From assembly GCA_964195945.1 (NCBI GenBank), contig CAXMRC010000123.1, positions 1 to 5,280 of the forward strand: a stretch of DNA of 5,280 nt. Direction: 5' to 3'. Both the position numbers and the translations under genes were made by a program. Below are positions 1 to 5,280 of this stretch, piece by piece. The notes below the pieces were generated by a model. The model ran no database searches and was not told the origin of the DNA. It saw only the letters and a program-made list of their open reading frames with translations. Positions within the stretch are counted from its first letter, which is position 1. Every line of letters begins with the position of its first letter. The stretch is from JAAETI01 sp964195945. GTDB lineage: Bacteria; Actinomycetota; Acidimicrobiia; Spongiisociales; UBA5794.

Positions 1-1676
1 GTGATGAGCTGCTTCTCGCCGGCGCTCACGGTCCCGCCTTCGTTGTCGATTATCGTGTCATAACCGTCGGGGAGCGCACCGACGAAGCGATCGACATAGG
101 TCGCTTGGGCTGCTTCGAGGATCTCATCGTCGGTCGCGTTGAGACGTCCGTATCCGATGTTGTCCCTGATGGTCCCTTCGAATAGCCAGGTGTCTTGGAG
201 CACCATGCCGGTCTGCGAGCGGAGATCGTGACGCTCCATAGTGGCGATGTCGATGCCGTCCAGCGTGATGCGCCCGGCATCGAGGCTATAGAACCGCATG
301 ATGAGGTTGACCAGCGTTGTCTTGCCCGCTCCGGTCGGCCCGACGATGGCGACTGTCTGGCCGGGATCGACATGGAAGCTCACTTTGTCGATCAGTGGCT
401 GGTCCTCGAGGTAGCGGAACGAGACGTCCTCGAACGCCACCCGCCCGTGAGTGACGGCCAGCATGTCGCTCGATGCGCCGTTGGTTGGTTCGTCCTGGGC
501 GTCGAGAAGCTCGAACACCCGCTCCACCGAGGCCACCCCCGACTGCAGAAGGTTGACCATCGAAGCGATCTGCGTGATGGGTCGGGTGAACTGCCGCGAG
601 TACTGGATGAAGGCCTGCACGTCGCCGAGGCTCAACGTCCCACTGGCGACCCGCAAGCCGCCGAGGACCGCGATGATCACGTAGTTCAGATTCCCGATGA
701 ACATCGCGATCGGCATGATGAGGCCGGACAGGAACTGAGCACCAAAGCTCGCTTCGTATAGCTCGTTGTTCTCTGCTTCAAAAGATTCCTGGACTTCGTT
801 CTGGCGCCCGAACACTTTGACGAGAGCGTGGCCGGTGAAGGCTTCCTCGACCTGGGCATTGAGGTTGCCGGTGTGGCGCCATTGGGCGATGAATTTGCTC
901 TGCGATCTCCGCATGACAAGGCCAGCGACCAGCATCGTCAGGGGGATCGTCACCAGCGCGATCAAGCCGAGGGTCGGCGAGATGGAGAACATCATGGCGA
1001 ATACGAAGACGACCGTGAGCAGGGAGTTGAGGAGTTGGCTCATTGTCTGTTGCAGGCTTTGGGCTACGTTGTCGATGTCGTTTGTCACCCTGCTCAGGAG
1101 CTCGCCACGTGGTTGTCGATCGAAGTAACGCAGCGGTAGGCGGTTGATCTTGTCTTCGACTTCGGCGCGCAGGCGGAGCATCGTGTGTTGGACCACATCG
1201 TTGAGCAGATATGCCTGGAGAAACTGGAACAGGGCCGACGCTATGTACAGGACAAGGGCGATGAGGAGGATCTGGCGAAGAGCGGTGAAGTCGACTCCCT
1301 GGCCAGGGACCAGGTCGACGCCACCCAGCATGTCCGCTATCTGATCCTGGCCATTGGCCCTGGCCGATTCGATGGTGTCGGCCTTCGACATCCCGGCGGG
1401 AAGAGCCTTGCCGATGACGCCGGAGAAGATGATGTCTGTGGCCCGTCCCAGCACCTTGGGGCCGACCGCGGCAAGGGCGACGCTGGTCACACCGGCGACG
1501 ATGACTGCAATGACCTTGGGCCGCTCGGGTCGGAGCCGCCTGGCGAGCCGCTTCATGGAAGGGCCAAAACTCATGGCCTTCTGACCTACCATCCCGCTGC
1601 CAAACGGGCCGCGGCCGTGCCCTCCGCCCTGCACCTGAGCCCGTTCGGTCTTTTTCATCGTCGGTGTGGTGCTCAT
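1..1676 (-). CDS. ABC exporter half-transporter, consensus-site subunit (3' end beyond window)
   Basis: Type IV (exporter-fold) ABC half-transporter, with a membrane domain fused to an ATPase domain, acting in the cytoplasmic membrane. 558 codons are visible and the frame is open to the left edge, so Walker B, the D-loop and the H-loop lie outside. The N-terminus (about residues 10-45) is Gly-rich and basic, as is common in such actinobacterial proteins. Membrane segments lie near 54-75, 134-158, 214-232, 234-255, 315-342 and a weaker one near 350-375. The ATPase domain has A-loop Tyr422, Walker A GPTGAGKT (446-453), Q-loop Gln494 and a deviant signature VSAGE (550-554). A long loop (about 88-133) follows the first membrane segment. 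The ATG overlaps the upstream ABC stop as ATGA, with GGAG (1682-1685) 5 nt ahead, so translation is probably coupled. It pairs with the upstream subunit (3403-1673) as a heterodimer. The substrate cannot be told; drug, lipid or siderophore are all possible. Confidence 0.93.
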   Translation of the reverse strand, partial: MSTTPTMKKTERAQVQGGGHGRGPFGSGMVGQKAMSFGPSMKRLARRLRPERPKVIAVIVAGVTSVALAAVGPKVLGRATDIIFSGVIGKALPAGMSKADTIESARANGQDQIADMLGGVDLVPGQGVDFTALRQILLIALVLYIASALFQFLQAYLLNDVVQHTMLRLRAEVEDKINRLPLRYFDRQPRGELLSRVTNDIDNVAQSLQQTMSQLLNSLLTVVFVFAMMFSISPTLGLIALVTIPLTMLVAGLVMRRSQSKFIAQWRHTGNLNAQVEEAFTGHALVKVFGRQNEVQESFEAENNELYEASFGAQFLSGLIMPIAMFIGNLNYVIIAVLGGLRVASGTLSLGDVQAFIQYSRQFTRPITQIASMVNLLQSGVASVERVFELLDAQDEPTNGASSDMLAVTHGRVAFEDVSFRYLEDQPLIDKVSFHVDPGQTVAIVGPTGAGKTTLVNLIMRFYSLDAGRITLDGIDIATMERHDLRSQTGMVLQDTWLFEGTIRDNIGYGRLNATDDEILEAAQATYVDRFVGALPDGYDTIIDNEGGTVSAGEKQLI

Positions 1677-3403
1677 GACGGCTCCGCCGCGAGCTGCGAG
1701 TCGACGATCTCGGCGTAGGGGAGACACGTGTCGAGCAGCTCAGCGTGGGTCCCGAGACCGACGATGCCGCCGTTCTCCAGCACCACGATCTGGTCGGCGT
1801 CCATGATCGTCGCGACACGTTGTGCCACGATGATGACTGCGGCATCGACGGTCACGTTCTTGAGGGCTCGGCGAAGGCGAGCATCCGTCGCCACGTCGAG
1901 GGCAGCGAACGAATCGTCGAATAGGTACAACTCGGGACGGCGGATGAGTGCCCTGGCAATGGCGAGGCGCTGGCGCTGGCCACCCGAAACGTTGGTGCCG
2001 CCTTGTGCGATTGCGGAGTCGAGTCCGTCCGGCATCGCCTCGACGAAGTCGCGGGCTTGTGCAATCTCGAGCGCTTCCCACATCTCATCGTCGGTGGCAT
2101 CGGGCTTGCCGTAGCGGAGATTGGAAGCGACGGTCCCCGAGAACAGGTAGATCGTCTGCGGTACGAGACCGATCTTGTTCCAGAGGGTATCGGGGTCGAT
2201 GTGGCGTACATCGACGCCATCGACAAGGACTCGTCCTCCGGTGGCGTCAAATAGGCGGGGGATCAGATTGACCAGTGTTGTCTTGCCGGAGCCTGTTGAC
2301 CCGATCACGGCTGTCGTCTGTCCAGGTTGCGCGGTGAAGGTGATGTTGTGCAACACCGATTGCAGAGCACCGGGATAGCTGAACCCGGCACTCTCGAACT
2401 CGACTGTGCTGCGTTGCGGGAGGTCGGTGACACCATCGGACGGCGGCACCACCGACGAATCGGTGTCGAGGACTTCGCCGATACGATCCGCGGAAACCGA
2501 GGCCCTGGGGAGGAGCATGAGCATGAACGTGGCCATCATCACGGACATGAGGATCTGGATGATGTAGGTCAGGAAAGCGGTCATCGACCCGATCTGCATC
2601 GCCCCGGAATCAACCCGCACGCTGCCGAACCAGAGCACGGCGACGCTCGAAACGTTCATGATCATCATGACGGCTGGGAAGATTGCAGCCATCCATCGGC
2701 CAACGCTGAGAGAGACGTTGGTGAGGTCGGTGTTGGCCTCTCCGAACCGGTTGGTTTCGAAGGGCTCCCTGACAAAGGCGCGGACCACCCGGATACCGGT
2801 GATCTGTTCACGGAGGACCCGGTTGATGGAGTCGAGTCGCTTCTGCATGACCCGGAATCCCGGCACCATGTGCGACAGGATGTACCAGATGATCGCAGAG
2901 AGCACCGGAACCAGCGCCAGGATCAGCCACGAGAGCCCGACATCCTCACGCAGCGCCATAAACACGCCTCCGATCATCATCATTGGAGCGGTGATGAGCA
3001 TCGTGAAGGTGGTGAGGACCAGCATCTGTACCTGTTGAACATCGTTGGTGTTGCGGGTGAGGAGCGATGGTGCGCCAAAGTCGGCCATCTCCCGGCTGGA
3101 GAAAGCGATTACCCGGCGAAAGAATGCGGAGCGCACGTCGCGTCCAAAGGCCATGGCCGTCCTGGCGCCGAAATAGACCGCGGTAATCGTGGCGGCCACC
3201 TGAACTAGGGAAACGGCGAGCATCCATGTCCCCAGGCGAAGGATGTACCCGGTGTCACCGCGGATGACCCCATTGTCGATGATGTCGGCGTTGAGACTGG
3301 GCAGGGTGAGGGCGGCGACGGTGCCGATGAGTTGGAGCACGACAACGATGCCGATCTCACGTTTGTAGGGCTTGAGGTAATCGCGGAGGATTCGCACCAG
3401 CAT
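1673..3403 (-). CDS. ABC exporter half-transporter, degenerate-site subunit (576 aa)
   Basis: Complete 576-residue ABC half-transporter, the normal length for a six-helix membrane domain plus one ATPase domain. Membrane segments lie near 17-36, 55-78, 127-150, 157-178, 238-260 and 273-298. The ATPase domain shows A-loop Tyr343, Walker A GSTGSGKT (368-375), Q-loop Gln416, signature VSGGQ (472-476), Walker B LYLFDD (492-497) and D-loop ALD (501-503). Two catalytic positions are non-consensus: the Glu after Walker B is Asp497, and the H-loop His is Gln528 (VAQR). This is the known pattern of the degenerate subunit in heterodimeric exporters such as TM287/288 and BmrCD, so I infer that it pairs with the next gene, whose signature is the deviant one. 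The ATG shares one base with the TetR stop (TGATG). The nearest GGAG is 11 nt upstream, too far to be a strong ribosome site, so translation probably depends on reinitiation after TetR. The substrate is unknown. Confidence 0.96.
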   Translation of the reverse strand: MLVRILRDYLKPYKREIGIVVVLQLIGTVAALTLPSLNADIIDNGVIRGDTGYILRLGTWMLAVSLVQVAATITAVYFGARTAMAFGRDVRSAFFRRVIAFSSREMADFGAPSLLTRNTNDVQQVQMLVLTTFTMLITAPMMMIGGVFMALREDVGLSWLILALVPVLSAIIWYILSHMVPGFRVMQKRLDSINRVLREQITGIRVVRAFVREPFETNRFGEANTDLTNVSLSVGRWMAAIFPAVMMIMNVSSVAVLWFGSVRVDSGAMQIGSMTAFLTYIIQILMSVMMATFMLMLLPRASVSADRIGEVLDTDSSVVPPSDGVTDLPQRSTVEFESAGFSYPGALQSVLHNITFTAQPGQTTAVIGSTGSGKTTLVNLIPRLFDATGGRVLVDGVDVRHIDPDTLWNKIGLVPQTIYLFSGTVASNLRYGKPDATDDEMWEALEIAQARDFVEAMPDGLDSAIAQGGTNVSGGQRQRLAIARALIRRPELYLFDDSFAALDVATDARLRRALKNVTVDAAVIIVAQRVATIMDADQIVVLENGGIVGLGTHAELLDTCLPYAEIVDSQLAAEPS

Positions 3404-4017
3404 CAGACGGGTGGCTCCAGGTCGGGGATGGCGACGCCGTGTAGTACCAGATCGACGATCTCTCGAGGTGTGGCCTTCTGTTCGGATGCGGCCATCGGGT
3501 GGGCGTTGGCAAAGATGAAGCCACGGAATGCAAAGGCGGCCCGCGCCGGCGCTACCCGCAGTGTGTCCAGATGGCGAGAGAAGATGTCGGTAAGAGAGGC
3601 GAGGATTGCGGCATTCGAGGTGTGGATGAAGTGGCGGGCACTAGCCGGCGCTGCGGATGCAGCGCTATGGGCGGCGCGCAGAACGCCAACGAGGGCGGCG
3701 ACTCTTTCGCTGTGTTCGAGCAGGATGGTGGCGGCGTCTTCGAGTTGGCGTGCCATGGGGGCGGACACGGGGATATGGGCCAGGGCTTCACAGACCGGGA
3801 CCGGGTCCATGCTGAACTTGACGGCTTCGATAATGACTGAAGGTTTGTCGGGGAAGACCCGGAAGATAGTTCCTTCGGCGATGCCAGCAGCTTCTGCCAT
3901 CTCCCGGGAGGTGACGGCTGCTCCCTTGTCGAGAAGGAGGGGGATGACGGCCGCAACGATCGCCTGTCTGCGGTCGTCCGGCGACAGCGGTTGAGCACGG
4001 ATGTTCTTGACGTTCAC
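3403..4017 (-). CDS. TetR family transcriptional repressor (204 aa)
   Basis: TetR-type repressor of normal length. The N-terminal DNA-binding domain covers about residues 13-62. Its helix-turn-helix is recognisable as VTSREMAEAAGIAEGTIFRV (35-54), followed by FPDKPSVI, the usual start of helix 4. The remaining helical part, rich in Ala, is the variable ligand-binding and dimer domain, whose ligand cannot be read from sequence. It is the first gene of a coupled operon with the ABC pair, so it most likely represses its own operon and is released by a transported or related compound. I chose GTG at 4017 because the -10 hexamer TATAGT (4029-4024) places the transcription start exactly there. GTG at 4023 (two residues longer) is the alternative. 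Neither has a Shine-Dalgarno sequence, so the mRNA is probably leaderless. The frame stays open upstream to 4527, but that part lies inside the SIP gene in another frame and is not TetR-like. Confidence 0.93.
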   Translation of the reverse strand: MNVKNIRAQPLSPDDRRQAIVAAVIPLLLDKGAAVTSREMAEAAGIAEGTIFRVFPDKPSVIIEAVKFSMDPVPVCEALAHIPVSAPMARQLEDAATILLEHSERVAALVGVLRAAHSAASAAPASARHFIHTSNAAILASLTDIFSRHLDTLRVAPARAAFAFRGFIFANAHPMAASEQKATPREIVDLVLHGVAIPDLEPPV

Positions 4018-4023
4018 CCGCAC

Positions 4024-4029
4024 ACTATA
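4024..4029 (-). promoter_or_regulatory. -10 element of the TetR/ABC/ABC operon
   Basis: On the minus strand the hexamer reads TATAGT, close to the TATAAT consensus and fitting TANNNT. Six bases (GTGCGG) separate it from GTG at 4017, which would then be both the transcription start and the start codon. No good -35 hexamer is seen; the best-spaced candidate reads TACTGA (4052-4047). The exact start is inferred from spacing, not observed. Confidence 0.65.
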
Positions 4030-4051
4030 ACTGAGTGAGCGCTCACTCAGT
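4030..4051. promoter_or_regulatory. Palindromic TetR operator, 22 bp
   Basis: Perfect inverted repeat with core CTGAGTGAGCGCTCACTCAG, extended by one more complementary base pair at each end. Both size and form fit operators of TetR-family dimers. It fills the interval between the expected -35 region and the -10 element of the TetR gene, where a bound repressor would exclude RNA polymerase. The natural reading is autorepression of the TetR/ABC/ABC operon by the adjacent TetR protein. No second complete copy occurs elsewhere in the window. A terminator is unlikely because no T-tract follows on either strand. Confidence 0.85.
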
Positions 4052-4053
4052 AC

Positions 4054-4080
4054 GCACGGAGACGCCCCATCGCGCCGTGC
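4054..4080 (-). terminator. Possible hairpin after the SIP gene (weak terminator or attenuator)
   Basis: GCACGG (4054-4059) and CCGTGC (4075-4080) form a 6-bp stem. It can continue by 3 bp (CGC 4063-4065 with GCG 4072-4074) across a 3-nt bulge, leaving a 6-nt loop. It begins 4 nt after the SIP stop codon and ends just before the operator. No U-tract follows, so efficient intrinsic termination is doubtful. It may only reduce read-through from SIP into the TetR operon. Confidence 0.3.
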
Positions 4081-4084
4081 CCAA

Positions 4085-4840
4085 TCAGCGGACGTCGCGT
4101 TTCCAGTAGCCGCGCACGGTTGCATGCGATCGTGGGAAGTCGATCTCGCTGAACAGGTACCTTCGGATGCGGTGCATCGCCGCCGCCTCGCCGGCAGCCC
4201 AGATCCGCATGCCAGGCGTAAGGTCAGCGGCCCGGATGGCATCGCACAACACTTCCCCGGAGTCCAACCCGTTGGACGCCACATGCCACGTGACGTCAAC
4301 ATCTCGGTGGAGATCGACTCTTGCCTCCTTGTGGGATACCAATAGGTGAACTGTGATCGGAACCGATGGGAACTGCTCGAGGAGTTGGCAGATCGCTGGA
4401 ATCGCCGTCTCGTCACCAGCAAGGAGGAACGCTGCCGCATCAGGATCAATGTCGTAGCCCCGTCCCGGTCCTGACACCGCGACGACGTCGCCCGGCCGTG
4501 TTGTCTCTGCCCATATTGATGCGGCACCAGATCCGTGGAGAACGACGTCGAGGTGAAGTTCGTGGGCTGCTTCGTCGAAGCGGCGGGGCGTCAGGGTACG
4601 GATGATGGGCCGTGTGCCATCGCCCAACAGAAACTCGTTGCCACTCCACGTAGGTATCTCCAACTCACCGGCGGTTGGCAACAGCAGCCGAACACTCGCC
4701 GCAGGCCGGTCTATCAAGAATCCTTCGAGTTCGTCCCCGCCAAGGATGATTCTCGTCGTTCGGGGAGAGACGGATTCAGTTCCCCTGACGGTGAGGCTTC
4801 GAAACGGTGGGGGTTCGCGACGGGTTCGCGGTTCGGTCAT
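4085..4840 (-). CDS. Siderophore-interacting protein (SIP) family FAD/NAD(P)H ferric-siderophore reductase (251 aa)
   Basis: Cytoplasmic flavoprotein of the ViuB/YqjH-like SIP family, whose known role is to reduce Fe(III) bound to imported siderophores so that iron is released. The FAD-binding barrel covers about residues 15-125. It carries RTLT (81-84) at the position of the usual R-x-Y-T/S flavin motif, then HGSGAASIWA (102-111) and GD (117-118). The C-terminal nucleotide-binding half has LLAGDETAIPAI (139-150), WAAGEAAAMHRIRRYL (214-229) and the family's closing RGYWKR (243-248). Length is typical and the gene is intact. ATG at 4840 is the first possible start, since an in-frame TAG lies three codons further upstream. 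GGAGG touches the ATG directly, too close for a normal ribosome site, while TAGGGT lies 6 nt upstream, so a leaderless mRNA is likely. It precedes TetR by 67 nt on the same strand. Family assignment is firm; the actual siderophore is unknown. Confidence 0.93.
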   Translation of the reverse strand: MTEPRTRREPPPFRSLTVRGTESVSPRTTRIILGGDELEGFLIDRPAASVRLLLPTAGELEIPTWSGNEFLLGDGTRPIIRTLTPRRFDEAAHELHLDVVLHGSGAASIWAETTRPGDVVAVSGPGRGYDIDPDAAAFLLAGDETAIPAICQLLEQFPSVPITVHLLVSHKEARVDLHRDVDVTWHVASNGLDSGEVLCDAIRAADLTPGMRIWAAGEAAAMHRIRRYLFSEIDFPRSHATVRGYWKRDVR

Positions 4841-4846
4841 CCTCCG

Positions 4847-4874
4847 ACCCTAACCCTTCACCGGCTCTGACCAA
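4847..4874 (-). promoter_or_regulatory. Candidate promoter of the SIP gene
   Basis: On the minus strand TTGGTC (4874-4869) and TAGGGT (4852-4847) are 16 bp apart, a moderate match to -35 and -10 elements. The -10 is followed by six bases and then the ATG, so transcription would begin at the start codon. This is the same geometry as the TetR promoter. It is inferred from spacing only; the hexamers are imperfect. Confidence 0.45.
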
Positions 4875-4905
4875 CGGGAATCGCAGACCACCTGGAACGT
4901 TGTGA

Positions 4906-4934
4906 TGTCTGTAACCCGGCCACCGACACAGACA
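4906..4934. repeat. Inverted repeat in the SIP-MaoC divergent region
   Basis: TGTCTGT (4906-4912) and ACAGACA (4928-4934) are exact inverted copies separated by 15 bp. The right arm touches the possible -10 of the MaoC gene. Partly overlapping it is a short direct repeat, CGACACA at 4924-4930 and 4939-4945, spaced 15 bp. This could be an operator for an unknown regulator, but arms of 7 bp can arise by chance. The rest of the 104-bp divergent region (4841-4944) shows only the two candidate promoters. Confidence 0.3.
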
Positions 4935-4938
4935 GGTT
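4933..4938 (+). promoter_or_regulatory. Possible -10 element of the MaoC-like gene
   Basis: CAGGTT keeps the two most conserved -10 bases (A at the second position, T at the last) and lies exactly 6 nt before ATG 4945, as in the two minus-strand promoters. No convincing -35 is seen. A weak AGG (4934-4936), 8 nt before the ATG, could instead serve as a ribosome site, so this call is tentative. Confidence 0.3.
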
Positions 4939-4944
4939 CGACAC

Positions 4945-5280
4945 ATGACAGAGCAGAGCCAGGCTTGGCCCAATGGACAACCGGCAGTGGGTGCCACGGC
5001 GGAGCGGTCGCGGGCGATCACAACCCGTGACATTGAATTGTTCACCGAGATCAGCGGAGACCGGAATCCGATCCACTACGACCCTGAGTTTGCGGCAGCA
5101 ACATCGTTCGGTGGGATTGTTGTGCAGGGGGGCATTACAACGGCGATTCTCAACGCGGTGGTCGCCGAAGACCTTCCCGGCCCCGGCACCGTCTTCCTCA
5201 ATGTCGATTGGAGTTTCCGCGCCCCGGTGCGCCCCGGCGACGTGATCACGGGACGGGTCGAGGTGACGGAGGTGCGCACC
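4945..5280 (+). CDS. MaoC-like (R)-specific enoyl-CoA hydratase, hot-dog fold (3' end beyond window)
   Basis: N-terminal 112 residues of a MaoC-like dehydratase; single-domain members usually run to about 140-160 residues, so roughly a quarter is missing. Family members hydrate trans-2-enoyl-CoA to (R)-3-hydroxyacyl-CoA, or the reverse, in fatty acid, polyester or related acyl-CoA metabolism. The hydratase 2 motif is clear: FTEISGDRNPIHYD (33-46), with the expected catalytic Asp39 and His44. FGGIVVQGGITTAIL (55-69) follows, where many relatives have His-Gly instead of Gln61-Gly62, then FLNVDWSFRAPVRPGD (84-99), the conserved second half of the fold. ATG at 4945 is the first possible start because an in-frame TAA lies at 4912-4914. 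The gene is divergent from SIP and shares a 104-bp promoter region with it. A functional link to the transporter genes is not evident. The substrate, and hydratase versus dehydratase direction, cannot be told. Confidence 0.9.
   Translation, partial: MTEQSQAWPNGQPAVGATAERSRAITTRDIELFTEISGDRNPIHYDPEFAAATSFGGIVVQGGITTAILNAVVAEDLPGPGTVFLNVDWSFRAPVRPGDVITGRVEVTEVRT

Noticed and set aside
448..454. TGAGTGA, resembling half of the TetR operator
   Set aside because: A lone half-site inside coding sequence with no inverted partner; expected by chance.
2327..3208. Open frame of 293 codons on the plus strand
   Set aside because: It lies wholly inside the clear ABC transporter gene on the other strand. 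Its product is rich in His, Asp, Glu, Arg and Gly with no domain, as expected from the antisense frame of a G+C-rich gene.
4030..4051. The 22-bp palindrome as an intrinsic terminator
   Set aside because: No T-tract on either side and no loop-forming centre. Its place against the -10 of a TetR gene fits an operator far better.
4018..4527. N-terminal extension of the TetR frame up to 4527
   Set aside because: The extension overlaps the SIP gene on the same strand in another frame, has low-complexity composition unlike any TetR protein, and crosses the operator and the -10 element.
4841..4859. Possible iron-regulator (IdeR/DtxR) box before SIP
   Set aside because: The minus strand has GGTTAGG, like one half-site, but the complementary half is missing and the bases are explained by the -10 hexamer TAGGGT.

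Overview
This G+C-rich window looks chromosomal and bacterial, most likely from an actinobacterium. The evidence is the tight TetR/ABC/ABC organisation with overlapping stop and start codons, a GTG start, and apparently leaderless promoters with a -10 hexamer exactly 6 nt before the start codon. A placement below phylum level is not supportable from this sequence. I see no RNA genes, mobile elements, CRISPR array or pseudogenes.

Layout: four genes run leftwards on the minus strand. In transcription order they are a siderophore-interacting-protein (SIP) family flavin reductase (4840-4085), a TetR repressor (4017-3403), and two ABC exporter half-transporters (3403-1673, and 1676 running off the left edge). 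On the plus strand, a MaoC-like hot-dog hydratase starts at 4945 and runs off the right edge. Coding density is very high. The only non-coding stretches are 4018-4084 (between SIP and TetR) and 4841-4944 (between the divergent SIP and MaoC starts). Both carry regulatory signals. There is no gene-free stretch of more than 300 bases.

How the genes work together: the TetR gene and the two ABC genes overlap (TGATG, then ATGA) and form a translationally coupled operon. Its promoter holds a perfect 22-bp palindrome exactly between the -35 and -10 positions, so the repressor very probably autoregulates the operon. The ABC pair shows the asymmetry of a heterodimeric type IV exporter. The first subunit has a degenerate ATP site (Asp for the catalytic Glu, Gln for the H-loop His) but a good signature motif. 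The second has a good Walker A motif but a deviant signature (VSAGE). This pattern fits TM287/288- and BmrCD-like drug or lipid exporters. The SIP gene just upstream suggests an iron or siderophore link, reminiscent of mycobacterial IrtAB, where a SIP domain is fused to such an ABC pair; here that is only a hypothesis. The MaoC gene is divergent and is probably a separate transcription unit in acyl-CoA metabolism.

Nothing here is clearly a new kind of system. The points most worth checking are the operator/leaderless promoter architecture and the SIP-exporter association.
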